DNA of 64,000 bases from positions 10,760,777-10,824,776 of the forward strand of contig NW_024037076.1 in NCBI RefSeq assembly GCF_015706575.1, given 5' to 3'. The notes beneath the pieces are model-generated. The model was not told the origin of the DNA. It worked only from the letters and a program-made list of their open reading frames with translations, and ran no database searches. Below are positions 1 to 12,409 of the stretch, piece by piece; within the stretch, counting starts at the first letter, position 1, and every line of letters begins with the position of its first letter. The DNA is from Patiria miniata. Lineage: Eukaryota > Echinodermata > Asteroidea > Valvatida > Asterinidae. The position numbers and the translations under genes were made by a program.

Positions 1-1616
1 CCATTCATTTACGTATTCAACTGAAACATGTATGTATTCACCACAACACTGGACTATTTTGGCTTGTAACTTAATGCATTTATAGCAATTGGAATAAGTT
101 ATTTCGTAATAATGGATATTTCTGTGCAAATGAGCTCATTTAACGAAAAAGGTCCAAATATTGTGAAAAAAATACAGAAGCAGCTGTTTTTTTAATTTAT
201 GCATTTTGATGTCATCCTGATGACGTCATGTCAGTCCGTCAAAGATAACTGTTGTATATGAAACCAATTTTAGCAGCGTTTGCTGACTAAGTGTTTATTT
301 TTGTATTTACACTATTTTGAAAGTGTACTTTGGTATCTATTTGAGATTTAACATTTTTATTCCATAATTTTAACTCATTTACGTATTCAAATAAAATTCA
401 GCAAGAGAATTATATTTAATGTTTTCAAGGTTATTTTTATTAAAACATTATTTAATGGGAAAATATATCCTTAGTCTATGTAATAGACCCTTGCAAAACA
501 AGGGTATATTATATGTGGTCAACACAATCACAAGTTCCAATTTGGATTGGATTTTCGTTTTTTAGTGCTGTAGCTCTTGAGTTCCAGCTCGAATAATAAG
601 TAATTTTTTTAATTGCTAATTTTCTTGCATTTTCAATAGTTATTCATATACGAATAAGACATTGACCGATTAAAAAGAAAATCGGTCTTTAGTTTTGAAT
701 TGTTACTTTATTATTTGAAATTATTGGCTGCCAGACAACAATCCAGTTTGCGCGTGGTAGACTGGTTCCAGCCCCACAATCAGTATCTGTAATGTACGGA
801 CTGGAAGCCAGTCTGCTCGCAAAGCAGATCTGTTTCTGCCAAAACCACAGAGGGTTGCATAAATGTTTGTTGCGTTTAGTCTTGTTTTCTTCGACTTATA
901 TAGGATTGGAGCAATGGAATGCACGTTGCACAGAATATCTATCATGACGTGGTCACTACATTTTCATGGGGGGGGGGTTGAGAGTGTAGGGTTACGTCAA
1001 TGAGTGGCCCCGAACATGTTGCCGTTTGCTGCCCAGTTTCACACCACCGAGTGTCACAAGGTGAGTGGCAGAGTGTGCAGGTAGAAAGGTTCTCATTCTT
1101 TCAAATGAAATTTTAAGAGATTTTTTTTCATCATATTTTAGAGAACGGTATTAAAAGTCAATTGTAATATCGATTTCATGAGATTTTTATCTGAGCCCAC
1201 GAAGTAATAGTAGAAACTTTTGGTCACTGAAAAAAATATAAATATGCCCCCATTCATTCAATTTCTAAACCTTTTATTTTAAGCCTGTTTCATTTACAAG
1301 TGTAGTAACTACGTACACAATCTACTGCGCTCGACTTATCCTTATAGCATTACTACATTATGCAGTATCCTCAAGAGGGCGCCAGCCACTCCCTTAGATT
1401 TTTTTCCCCACAGTACCTTGCGGCCCGCCCGCCACGACACATCCTCTTTAGTCTTAGCGCGCGCTACAGGAAAGACGTGTTTTCAAAAGCTCCAATATTT
1501 GCTCTTTTCTTGTCGCTTTCCTAATAAGTCTTTAAGTTAAGCTGACTTTTTCTTGTTGTTATCATCTTCTTCCTTCTGGATATATTCACGTATTCTGTGG
1601 TAATTTTTGGTGTAGT
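1..1616. other. Non-coding flank, nothing recognised
   Basis: AT-rich sequence with short homopolymer runs (a run of G near 969) and no open frame that resembles a protein. A small palindrome of the type GTGTAGTAACTACGTACAC lies near 1300. I see no transposon ends or RNA gene here. Confidence 0.5.
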
Positions 1617-2075
1617 TTGGCAGGAAGATTTATCGGAGTAGCGTTCGGCCCTCCCTGGCAACTCGCTCACCGCTATTGTCACGGCGGTGCGCTTGCCCCA
1701 CCTCGGCAACTCGCACCTCCACCCGACGAATCTGCCGGACTGATCCTCGGCATTCCCTACCTTGTTAAGCGGAGGCAAGCCTGCTTCTTCCCGGCAGCTC
1801 ACTCTCCCCATAATCGTCAGCGGAGAAACACTTGCCCCGCCTCGTCAAGACGTATTACCACATTATCCACAACAACCGGTCGCTTGTCAAGCGGAGCTGC
1901 ATTTACCCATCTCGGCAACTCGCACTCCCCACTATTTGACAGCCGCGAAACACGCCTACCCCACCTCAGTAACTTGTACTGCCCTCTCCCGAAGACCGTA
2001 TTAGTTGTTACGAAGCCGAGCTGCACTTGGCCCACCTCGGTAATTACCACTCCGAAATGTGGGTAATTAGTCGTG
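1617..2075. repeat. Degenerate GC-rich minisatellite
   Basis: The motif CCCCACCTCGGCAACTCGCA recurs with substitutions roughly every 45-75 bases, at about 1697, 1905, 1960 and 2030. Between copies a related segment ends in CAGCGGAGAAACAC or similar. Composition is far more GC-rich than the flanks. Long open frames on both strands, up to 149 codons, are a by-product of the repeat and of the low TA content; they have no domain character. Unit length varies, so this is an old tandem array rather than a recent expansion. Confidence 0.65.
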
Positions 2076-2734
2076 GTGCTCTGCCCACACGGCATCGACC
2101 CACGCCGTTCCCGCTATTCACGTCCCTGTCTCAGGGAGATATCATTTCCGACTGTTACATATTTAAGGCAGAGTGATGATGGAATGGCAATCTCATCTAA
2201 TCAAATCCAATCTCAGAAGAATGAATTTCCAAAAAAAAAGCAATGGTAGCCATATGGGAAATGTTCAAAATTGCTTGCGATTTTTTTTTCAAAGGACAAA
2301 CCTGCAATGTCCCTTTAACCAAATATCTTTCTCATGATTATAGTGTGCCAAATTCTATGCTTGTATTCATCAATTCCCCCAAATAGTTCCCCTAACTGCC
2401 CCACTAAGAATGTCAATAGTGAGTTAATCGATACCAACCTCGTTTCCAGTGCCTACTTTATTTCCAACCTCGTTTACAATATTAAGCCCTGGATAGGTAA
2501 TTTCTTCCTGTATCCTGATTCGATACCGCAATTGGCTAGCAATGGATTTATATCGAGTACTTGGTGTTGTTATTTCAAACGTCCACGCCTTCTCAATAAT
2601 ACTCCTTTCCTTTCCAACTTGCTCATATTAATATGAAATGTGATACTGCATTTTGTCGGGATAAGATTGTAACATTTTAACTTCAAAAAACACATAACTC
2701 ACGTCACGACAAATTGATTCTGTTTTTACTCCAG
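2076..2734. other. Non-coding, with a possible TTAA-type transposon end
   Basis: No gene is seen. On the minus strand the sequence around 2283-2316 reads TTAAAGGGACATTGCAGG. This resembles the termini of Kolobok or other TTAA-targeting elements (TTAAAGG start). The partner end was not found. Confidence 0.3.
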
Positions 2735-3085
2735 ACACCGCATACCGTTGCAGACCAGTATATAAATTTCCAAAGACCCCAATGATAAATGCCCCCACCT
2801 CAGAAATTCAGGAAGAAATACTCACAACTCTCCAAGGTGTTCGTCGAGACACACATAAAATTAAAGCTTATTTCATCATCTTATCAAATCTCATTTCATC
2901 AGCCCCAATTTCATCCAAATTGCACAGAACTACAAGCTCACAGTCCTGTGCACGGCCCCCACTTTTTTTTTACAAGCCCTCAAGTTCATGGCCCACAATA
3001 TGCTCAAATACTGAAGAGGGCATGCAAATCGTGATTTGGCCGGCGTAGGCAATTTCGGACCGATTTCCTGGCCTGCACCCATACG
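2735..3085 (+). repeat. Dispersed repeat, copy 1
   Basis: This segment aligns by eye with 5300-5745. Shared anchors in order are GCAGACCAGTA, ACTCACAACTCTCCAAGGTG, GAGACACAC, a T-run after a CACGGC block, CACGGCCC or CATGGCCC, TGATTTGGC and GTAGGCAATTTC. The spacing is similar but the copies are diverged and carry indels. The family is unknown to me. The two copies bracket the LINE tail and the telomere-like tract. Confidence 0.6.
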
Positions 3086-4030
3086 ACACCGCTAATGTAA
3101 GGCACAGGCAGGCACCAGACTATTCCTCATTTGCATACGTGTTCAAACATTTTGCTCATGCAAATGATCCAATACCAGGGTAAGAGAGCTGCAGGTCGAT
3201 ACAGGCAAAATCTGATACTCTCAGAATCAAGTGTGCAGACAAATAAGGCTGCTTCGAAAGTCTCGTGTTTTGTCCACTCTCGTGTTTTGTTTGGCTAGAG
3301 ATATTAGCTTCTAATGGAGACAACCGAGCTGCCAGTTTCATTTCCTGCTATCCTGAGCAGACACTGTGAGACATCTGTGTGTAATTCTGTCCGGTGATGG
3401 AAAAGCTTTCGCCAATTAGCCGTGCTCGCGCAGCGCATGGCCAGCCCACGATGGCGAGCCGGCCAAGCGGGGCACTTTACGGACAATTTGGAAGAACAAA
3501 CATTCTCTTGGTTTCTCCAGAATTTCGGAGGGCCGCGTTTATTACTTTTAAATGTAGACACAAATACACTCATTATAGGTCTACTCACGTATACAGCAGG
3601 CTTCACGGTTTTAGTCGACCGGGACGTTTTCGATTTCATTTGACATTCCAAATTCACCGATGCTCTGCGGATGGCACATGATTTAAAAAACGTCGACTGA
3701 AGAAGCATTTGTCGATAATGGCATTTCGATTGATTTGCTTTCCTGTGTGTATAAATATCGCAAACAAGTATGGGACAGTCGTGAGAAAAGAGCATAAAAC
3801 CCATTTATGGATAGTGCCTATTTCTGTGAATCGATCTGGCACTCAATGCGGACAAAAGTGGGAGACCAATAAGAGATAATGGCAAAGTGTGTTTTGTTCA
3901 CATGTAGAATTTTCTGTGTAATTCAAAATCAATTAAAATGATTTTTTTTTTGCAAAAACGAACTTAAAAAGATTTTTCTTCTACATTTAGTAAACGCCCA
4001 GGTTTGAAATTATGAACATTCTTAGTCCTA
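3086..4030. other. Non-coding; long minus frame judged spurious
   Basis: A 166-codon minus-strand frame covers 3304-3804, but its translation shows no recognisable domain, low hydrophobic periodicity and no splice or start context. A slightly GC-rich patch at 3420-3540 could be regulatory or chance. The duplicated phrase TCTCGTGTTTTGT occurs at about 3261 and 3279. Confidence 0.35.
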
Positions 4031-4603
4031 ACAAACATCGGGCTGCACCTGAATGTCAAGAAGACAGTGAGAGTACATGTCCTACAACGTAGCTGCCAAT
4101 GAGGAACATCTTGACCTCCAACCTCTCCAGAGGACTAAAAAAGGAGAATCTTTATAACAGCAATCGAGACAATCCTCCTTTACTGGTGTGAAACCTGGAC
4201 TTTGACTATGTAAGTCCATGACCAAGTCTCTTGATGGCTGCTATACCCAGATGCTCCGGATCGCCTTCAACATCGACTGGACGCAGAGGGTTACAACGAG
4301 CAACTCTATGGCGACCTACCTAAATTGACCAACAAGATAGCAGGGAGATGGATGCGACTGGCCGGGCACTGCGTGCGACACCCAGAGTTGCCCGCCAGCA
4401 AAGTCATCATCTGGGAATTAACCCATGGTAGGATGAATCGTTGGCGCCCGTACAAAACCATAGTGAAGACCCTGATGGAGGACAGTGGCGCCGCGACTGC
4501 AGATGAACTAGGGACACTGATGATGGAACAGGACATGTGGCGTGTCCATCATCGTGACCAACACAACTAGTGCACGCTGCAGTCGACCAATGATGATGAT
4601 GAT
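4031..4603 (+). mobile_element. Non-LTR retrotransposon (LINE) 3' end
   Basis: The stretch from about 4035 translates in part as GLHLNVKKT, a reverse-transcriptase-region phrase typical of LINEs. From 4306 it encodes a C-terminal tail of LINE polyprotein type: LYGDLPKLTNKIAGRWMRLA, then a GHCVRHPELPASK stretch, WELTHGRMNRWRPYKT and a final EQDMWRVHHRDQHN before a stop at 4568. The AGHC..R, the G-R-x-x-x-R-P pattern and the terminal W-R motif fit RTE or related clades. A short (ATG)n run at 4588-4603 is the usual RTE-style tail. The copy is 5'-truncated, and frame shifts separate the RT part from the tail, so it is inactive. Clade assignment is tentative. Confidence 0.75.
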
Positions 4604-4604
4604 G

Positions 4605-4775
4605 ATAGTCCTAACCCTATAACCACGTTAACCTAGTCATTAAACACTAACCCTAACCCTTACCACAACCCTAACCCCTAACACTAACCATAACCCTTTA
4701 CTTTACCTAACCATTGAACTCTGACCCTTACCCTAGGCTTAGCCTAACCCCAACCCTAACTTAAAACCCAATCAT
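4605..4775. repeat. Interstitial telomere-like (CCCTAA)n tract
   Basis: Many degenerate copies of CCCTAA or ACCCTAACC occur directly after the LINE (ATG)n tail, interspersed with AACACTAACC variants. Animal telomeres are commonly TTAGGG, so this is an interstitial telomeric sequence. Its heavy decay argues that it is old. Confidence 0.8.
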
Positions 4776-5299
4776 TAAGTGGTAGGACACGAGTAGAACT
4801 ACCTCTAACCCAAGGGTTACCCAAACCCTTACTGACCCAAACGGCAACCCTAGAGTTCACAGGGAGGTAGAGGGCCACGATGTCAGTTTGGTGGTCGGTT
4901 GGGTTAAATGGAGTCTGCATTGATGCAAGCTCTAGCATAAGAGTAAATGGTTATTGTGATAGTTTAACAACCTCATAGGGGTTTATGGTTGATAGAGGTT
5001 TATGGTTACATTGCATTACTTTGGATCCAATATGGATATTCATTGCTAAGGGTGAATATATTGTGCTCCCACCACAGAGGCTTACTTGTCATGCAACGAA
5101 TCAAGATACCTTTTTTTTTGAGCGCATAGGAAGCTGTGGCGACGCTTCTTTTCTGAGTACCAAAAAACGACGATATCACGTTTACCGAAGTAAAAAGCAG
5201 CTTTACTTCAGTCTCAAAATTAACGATTGTTTTATCGTAATGAAAATTAAAGCAATCAAACCTGACGTTGTAGCGATGCTGGGATTCACGTCTCACTGT
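4776..5299. other. Non-coding, nothing recognised
   Basis: Ordinary AT-rich sequence lies between the telomere-like tract and the second dispersed-repeat copy. Open frames overlap on both strands around 4985-5335, but neither shows a protein family signature. Confidence 0.4.
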
Positions 5300-5745
5300 A
5301 TCCCCGAGGGTGCAGACCAGTAAGTAGACTGCCATAGATTTCAGTGATAATTACGCGCACTTCCCAAAGTGATTAAAATACTCACAACTCTCCAAGGTGT
5401 TTGAGACACACGTCCAATTAAACCTTCTTTCATCATGTTTCATTTTCTGTTCGATTTTTTGGGGGTTAACCAATGAGTTTTGGTAGAAAATTTCATGCAA
5501 TGATGATCATCGACTAAAACGGACGCCCACGCTCAAGAGTCATTTTAGGGCTCAAGTTCCTCCACATTTCACACTAATACGAGCTTGCAGTCTTCACGGC
5601 TTCCACCTTCTTTTTTTTTTAAAACAAATCCTCAGGTAAAGTTCACGGCCCTCAAAATGCTCTAATACTGGGGAATCTGAGAGCGTGGAAATGGTGATTT
5701 GGCTGGTGTAGGCAATTTCTAGCCTATTTACAGGTCTGCACCACA
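5300..5745 (+). repeat. Dispersed repeat, copy 2
   Basis: This is the diverged partner of the repeat at 2735-3085. It has the same order of anchors, beginning GTGCAGACCAGTA and continuing through ACTCACAACTCTCCAAGGTG to GGTGTAGGCAATTTC. It carries an extra insertion of roughly 90 bases around 5450-5550. No terminal inverted repeats were apparent. Confidence 0.6.
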
Positions 5746-6045
5746 AATGACGTTGTTACAGCGCCCTCATTAGCTCAAACACATGGTCTGTCATAAACAA
5801 GCTTAGACAATATTTTGCCACAGTTGAAAAAGTTCCCCAAGCAACGGTATGTAAAGAATGGACCAGTCTCGAGCTAATGGGTTTTTTTTTACGAAACCAG
5901 AGTTCATTGTTTTGGATCACTTAGATTTTTACATTTAAAACCAGGTTGATTTTTGTTTGTTGAAACAAGTGATTGTTTATTTCATCTGCGTCCAATGATT
6001 TTGCTTTTTAACCTAAACACGCATGTTGAATTTTTTTTTCACAAA

Positions 6046-6130
6046 TACCCCCTCAACGGTAAGGATGGGAGAGTTGGGGGAGACCGCTTAGAGAGTGACA
6101 TCCGAACACATTGCCGACACGACGACGCCT
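6046..6130 (+). repeat. Dispersed repeat related to 32765-32855
   Basis: It starts ACCCCCTCAACGGTAAGGA and continues with GAGAGTTGGG, GAGACC, GACAT-CGAACRCA, TGC-GACG. The same order of blocks occurs just upstream of the LIM1 exon. Only about 85 bases align convincingly. Confidence 0.5.
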
Positions 6131-8782
6131 GACGGTCATGCGAAGACGCTTTGGTTGGTCCCGTGGCTAACGAACCGCGCGCATAGAGCGTTTGCGTAAT
6201 AGAAATATTCTGTACGCGCCTTTTGCTAACTGTAGTGGTGAGAGCAAATATCGTGTCTAGGTTTTATTACATGTCTACGGACCACGCATAGACATCCCAC
6301 GGGACTCTCGAAGGTTTTAAATAAAGCGCCCTCTCCCTTGGCGCACGGATGCCATAGGCCAAAAATGGTACATTACTTAGAGCGACTATCATGGACTTGC
6401 AGATATTCTAACGATTGTTGCACTTGTTGCCCATTGACACAGGGATATATCGCAAATGAATGCACAACAGACCCCTGTGAACACCATGAAGCTGTTCTAA
6501 GGTCACGGTGTACCCATTTTCATTTACAGGAATCAGCTATTACGCACCATGCGATGACCGATTACTGGACAGTCAAGAAAACTGAACAGAGTTAGTATAT
6601 AGGAAACCATTATTTATATGAAGATTGTTTTATCAGCAATTTTGGATTTTGTGTAGAAATAGCGATATAGATAGCTTTCTAATCTGAGGCAAATTTCACA
6701 GCAAAGCTTTAAAAACTCATGAGCCGACACGAATGCAATGTAATATAGGATTCCAATGTGTCTTTATTTCATTGTGTTATTCATACATTGTTGTATTTAC
6801 TTAAACTTCTAATGAAAATTTATACACATGTATTTACTAGTTTATATTCCAGGCATTGGGAAGTGTTCATTGACACTGTCCTTTCGGTCACTTCCATTAA
6901 ATCATTACAAAAACACATGTGCAAACAAGCCAGAAAGTAGTAATCTGATATCTCATTGAGATTAAGATTGTGTTCGGTGCGTTCGACTAGCTGTCTTGTA
7001 AGACATAGCCTAATATAAAAAAGGAGAAAAGAAATCCAACTTCTGAAAAGAAGTTTTACACAAACAGAGTAAAAGGTAGCATTTTATGCCTTCTCAAGAA
7101 GCTAATTGGTTTTCATTTCGTTGGATTGACGAAACTGTCGGTATTGCAAAGAACTCAATAATATTGATAATCACATATTATGTGATAAGACATTAAGTGG
7201 TTAAAACTGATCAATAAATATATTCACTCCCAAGAATTACATTATTCAGATGTTTAATGTATTTAAAAATAATTTTAAAAAAATGATCATACCAAAGTAC
7301 AACAATCGCTTGTCACATGAATGGCTTCACATGTCGGTATCAGGAAAAGCTAACATAGTTTGGTGTAGTTATAAAACAATAGCATTGGATGGGAATTAAC
7401 AATTTACCATCGTAGATGACAAGCTTAACTTTATTTATTTAATTTTCCTCTTAATCTTTAGACAAATAAAATGATACATACAAATTAAAATGAACAAAGG
7501 CTGTATTTTAAGAGTAAAACAAAAGTATAAAACTATCATGTAAACATGTGTTTAACCAGCCGTATCATTACATAAACGAAGCTTACTGCATGAATAGCCA
7601 TTGTTCCATTTTTCTTGGTTGAAACTAAGGTTATAAAGAGTCATTAGTAATATCACAAAAGCTACCCGAACACCCCCCTTTGGTGTTGAATACATGGGCA
7701 ATATAAGTTTGGATTGCATACCACCAAAACTTACGCGCCCACGTTTTGCTTGTAAAATAAAACGTCCTTAGCGTAAATATTTTTGAACCCATAGTCTTTA
7801 CTTTTAAGTGTAAATCATGCGTCCTAACGAACCATGTATCATGCATGAAACGTTAAGATAATATACACACCTTCCGATGCAAATTGCCTATAAGACGGTA
7901 ATCTTATCATGGGTAGGCCCTACACATGTGCTCTTTTTGTTCAGCTTTTGTCAATTAAACAAAGTACCAGGTTTATTATTATTTTTTTTTTTACAATGTT
8001 TACCATGTGAAGTGGTGAGATAAATGCCTAACTGTAGTTTTAGAGTGTCAACCCACCACTATACCGTTAAGTGGCTTTATCGTCATTATTCCCCAATGTT
8101 CATGTATTGAGCATCTCAATCTGACGCAAGATTGTGTCTCACTTTATGATCTCACAATATTATACATTAACAATAAACTTGTATTTCAGCTATGTCGACT
8201 CAGATACAAAAGTCGGCATTTAGCAAATTCTGCTTTCATCTCTGATTTGTTTTTATCAAATTTGACAGATACGTACAGTAAATAGCTATATTTATAAACC
8301 TATCATGAATTATGTACATATCTATGTGCTATAATACAATCCAGAATTATTCAAGTACTTTTCATTCCATGCTTTATATACATATATTATATCCATGACA
8401 GTTTAGAGCTTCGTCCAATGTCCTCCTCGGTCACTGGCCAAGTAACACTATCATATCAATGATTACAACGTGGACATTGTCACAAGTATGTTGATAGAAC
8501 ATTGGAACTGTTGCCAAATTATGTTCGGTATCATCAATGCGGAATGCACTTTGCCTCCAACTTACGCGTTTGACGCAAGTTTCTGCCGTTTTGTTGCTGC
8601 TAGTTTATTCGGAAAACATGTATGAAGGTATAATGCCAATGTCAACTTTACGTTTGAGAAACAGAATAAATAATCTGATTTCAGTGTTTGAATCGATGTA
8701 GTCGAGTCCATAACAAGACCGGTCACAAGTAAATCAAAAGTACCAGTAACAGGAACTTTAAATAAAGACTATTTGTTTTAAC
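6131..8782. other. Non-coding, nothing recognised
   Basis: AT-rich sequence. The open frames here (60-85 codons) lack domain signatures and are flanked by many stops. No repeat partner elsewhere in the window was noticed. Confidence 0.45.
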
Positions 8783-8834
8783 AGTTCATTTGAATAGCTT
8801 GGGAGTTCATTTGAATAGCTTGGGAATAGCTTGG
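8783..8834 (+). repeat. Tandem duplication, 21-bp unit
   Basis: The unit AGTTCATTTGAATAGCTTGGG occurs twice back to back, followed by a third partial copy (AATAGCTTGG). The two full units are identical, which suggests a recent slippage or duplication. Confidence 0.8.
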
Positions 8835-11161
8835 CATTTTCAAATCTCAGCTGGGCATTTTGTTTTAGCCTTGGGATTCTATACATTTGGGGTAAAATTG
8901 ATCTGATTTACTAAGTTCGTATTTATCCTTGGGAAAGCTTTCCGTGGAACACTGTTTTTCAAAGGTGCCAAGTTATCAAAAACATTCGGTAGTATAAAAA
9001 TAGAAAGAAAAAAAACCAGTAAAAACATTCATGAGACTTTTTTTTCAAGAACACTTATGAACAATAAAGTGAGGCAAAGTTAATCAAGGTTAATCACACT
9101 GAGTCGTTGCATTGGCAATTAAAAGGTATACGATTTTGTAAATTCAGAACACATTCTTTAACGCCTTCTACCCCCAAGAGTGATTAATTAATGCAAAGTA
9201 CCTGCTAAACTAATAAAAAGTAGTTTGAAGTCAATTTCAATGATATTTCCATGTCAAATTACACACGGGTCAGGTGTAGCAGGGACACCAACATGTCACA
9301 CTTTCAGACCCCCTTTTTATAGAATGACCGAATTGTGAGGACTTGTGATGGACTCGAATACAACCCTGCTAAATTTCAGAAGTGACGCCTATACGCAGAT
9401 TGACAAAGTATGCAAAATGGTGTCATACTGTCGGCCAAGGGTAGGCCTCGTCATGCGATACACAACAATGAGATGTTCTTGACAGCTGAAATACACAGTC
9501 CACATGGTCGACAATAATTCACACAATACGAAACATTACATGCAAATTCCATGCAGCGGGATACCTGTAAATCAACCTTTCAAACGACGAGGCATTTACA
9601 ATTATCTTTTATTTCGAAGATGCGTTGTTCGAGCATTGTGTTGTGTCACCTCACTGAATATAGCAGATACCAAGCTCCTGGTCAGAGGTTAATGTTGAAG
9701 CGCAACCGTCACAAGCACGTGCAAAATCAAGGTATTTAATGTAAATTGATGGATCATTCATCTCGATTTCTCTCCAAAGTCCAGACACCATTTCGATCAA
9801 GGTAAGAGCAAAATCTACCGTCGTGGGAAATGTTGCACTAGCGTTGGCCATACTGTTTCCTTGCGATGGTCGTTTGAAGTCAAGAGTACACTTTTGTACA
9901 TACCAAGGTTCATTTGTAAATGCCACGGCAATACCATGACTGCCGTGACTTCATGTAGTCCGTGCCGTACCTGGGACACATCTGTGTGTTCCTTTAAAAA
10001 AAAAAAAAAATCTTGTTTTGCTGATATCACGATAGTCAGTCTTCCATCAGGAATCGTTGCAGCATAGCTCAGGCATCATCTATGGGCAATTCTTATTAAG
10101 GCCGACCTCGTTGAACACTAACGGTGACAGTAAATGCATTCGCTCCATGTAAGTGCACGTCATGGGCAGTACTTTTTACCAAGTGAGGGCGCTATCACAT
10201 CCACCACACGGTTAAACTAAAATAGAGACTTTTACCTAAAGGCACGGTGTACCATTAATCGTGACAGTACGGTGGGTGGATGTTTTGGAAATACTGCATG
10301 ATGCAATTTCCTTTCACAAAAATGCAAATTTACATTTTACGTATTTTGTTTAGGATGGGGAAATTCAATTATCCTTTTGCGACGGATACATTTTTGTTTT
10401 CGACTTGAGCCATAATTTGACCCCGTATTTATGTCCAGGAATCCAGTGTCCAATACTACAGCTTCGACTTGTGTCAAGTGTCAATTTCGGCCCAGCAAAC
10501 AGCCAAAGAATTATCAAAGGACTGACTTCAAATGCATACAAGAAACCTAGATTTTCCCTAGAATATTGTCACGATAATGACAACAGAAAGCTAAATTATA
10601 CAGCACATTCAAATGTGCACTATGGAAAGTAATGACTCCGTCAGTACGTATTAAAATATAAATTGCAACTCCTAGGCTTGATAAATTACGGGGAAGTTAA
10701 ACCGAGTGCCAAAACATGAGTAGAAACCTATACACAAAGTACACCGTATTGCTTGACAGCTCTGATGACTTGCTTACAGTGCCCTCTTTGCAGTTTATTT
10801 AACCTATTATAGCGCCCTCATTTGATATCTTGGGGAGAGATCCTGGTTGAAATGACGAGTTGAGTTAAGATGGTGGCTTGGTTTGAAACACCGACGGGTA
10901 CAACGTCCAACACACAGGTTGTTCATACTAAAAATGGCCAGTTCAGTGTCTGTCAGAATGAGCGGCATGGTGCTGTGGCGTCGCATCGTAGTCCGATGGT
11001 GGCTGTGTACCCCCACGAAATTATCCAAAGCTCAAGCCATCCTCAACAGACCTATTGGGAGAAAAAAAAACGAGAAACATTTTTTTTAAAGACGCCAGAG
11101 CAAAAAAAGAGCATATGGGTTTTGGAGCCAGGTTTTGTACAAACACGTGCTTGGGACTATA
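8835..11161. other. Non-coding, nothing recognised
   Basis: No gene is supported. A 91-codon minus frame at 9651-9926 overlaps plus-strand frames and shows no family resemblance. There is a short poly-A run at about 9995. Confidence 0.4.
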
Positions 11162-11647
11162 CAGTGGGGTCCAAAAAAAGTTTACACTTTTTCGGAGGCA
11201 GACTTCTTATAATTAAAGACAAATGTTGAAATTGTTTGAAAAATCAAGATTTGGTTGTATATGGTGAAAAAAGGCGTTGAAAATAAAGCTCACGTTACGA
11301 AATAGCGGCCATTTACAGAAGAATGGTCAAAAACTAGATTGGGGGAATGTCCACGTCTATGGCAGTCATGTAGACCTAATAACAATTATTGCAGGTTTTT
11401 TTTGTGCGTGGAGTGTTATTGTGTTGAACATATCTCACTTAGACTTACGTGTGACAAACTGGCTTTTGACCATCTTTCTTTAAACCATCGCCAATTCTTA
11501 ATTTAGGCTTTACTTTCAACGCCGTTTTCACCATAAACCACGAAGATGCTGTATTTTAGGAATGTCCTGAAACAATTTTAACATGTCTCCCAAATTCCGA
11601 GAAATCTACATCTAAAATAAGTGTAATTTTTTTTTTGGACCACCCTG
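11162..11647. mobile_element. Palindromic MITE, mariner-like ends (copy A)
   Basis: The left end reads TACAGTGGGGTCCAAAAAAA and the right end, read on the other strand, TACAGGGTGGTCCAAAAAAA. Both abut a TA dinucleotide, as expected for Tc1/mariner-type target duplication. The two arms remain complementary well inside the element (for example GGCGTTGAAAATAAAGC against its complement near 11510). There is no transposase frame. It shares ends and internal blocks with the element at 48285-48722. Confidence 0.8.
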
Positions 11648-12409
11648 TATTATTTTGAACTACATTTTTTTTTCAATCTTAATAAAGCTACGACCAAACA
11701 ACGTCTGATCTGTTCAGATGAACTCATTCATTTTCCAAGGATTTTCCCACATCCTTAAAAATAGACAGCTGTAAAGCAGACATTCGTCTTACAGTTTGTA
11801 CGAATAAACACAGAAGCATGAATTAATATTATTTTTACAACATAATAAACATTATTAATAGAGGACGACTTTTTATATTTTCTTCTGTGTGTGTATTTTA
11901 ATTGTGAGTGTTTGTTGGGTTGTCCAGCTGCGTGTTTGTTTGCTTGGTTTTTTTTTTTTTTTGGGGGGGGGGTTCTTTGTTTTCTTTTTCTGAGGGTATT
12001 GTTTCGCTTTGCTTTGTTTTTGTTTTGAAATGAAACGGTTCCGATGATCACTCTATAATGAATGAGCACCACCAATTTGGCACATGAATTCAAGTCGTTG
12101 TACGCTGCCTATTTGTTTTGCATACGTGCTACACCAAACACTGCAACTTCCACTCATGTGATACTAAAGACATGTATTCAGAACCCAATTCATGGTTACT
12201 GCTACATAAGGAGCAGCGCCTATTTCAACCCTCACCAACACATGCATCATCGCCTGTCACGAGAAATTATATACTCTCATTTGCACATGCGATTCCTTTC
12301 CCAACGCGTCAAATTCACGTTCCGCGACGAGTGCCAATCATTACAAATTAATACCAGTTGATCAGAAATGATATAGAGAGGATCTACATATTCATTTCAG
12401 GCATGACTG
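11648..12409. other. Non-coding with a T-G homopolymer tract
   Basis: A run of T followed by nine or more G lies at about 11949-11972. A minus-strand frame through it (11755-12093) is lysine- and proline-rich only because of this tract. Nothing else was recognised. Confidence 0.4.

Noticed and set aside
1617-2066. 149-codon proline/histidine-rich protein
   Set aside because: The frame runs through a degenerate minisatellite and is also open on the other strand.
2285-2300. Minus-strand acceptor CATTGCAG followed by V-C codons as the last LMO4 exon
   Set aside because: It lies within a TTAAAGGGACATTGCAGG sequence that looks like a transposon end, and the frame does not stop after V-C.
3304-3804. 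166-codon minus-strand frame as a gene
   Set aside because: No domain, no splice partners, and the translation looks random.
4325-4570. Host gene of 81 codons
   Set aside because: The residues match the C-terminal tail of LINE polyproteins and are followed by a microsatellite tail.
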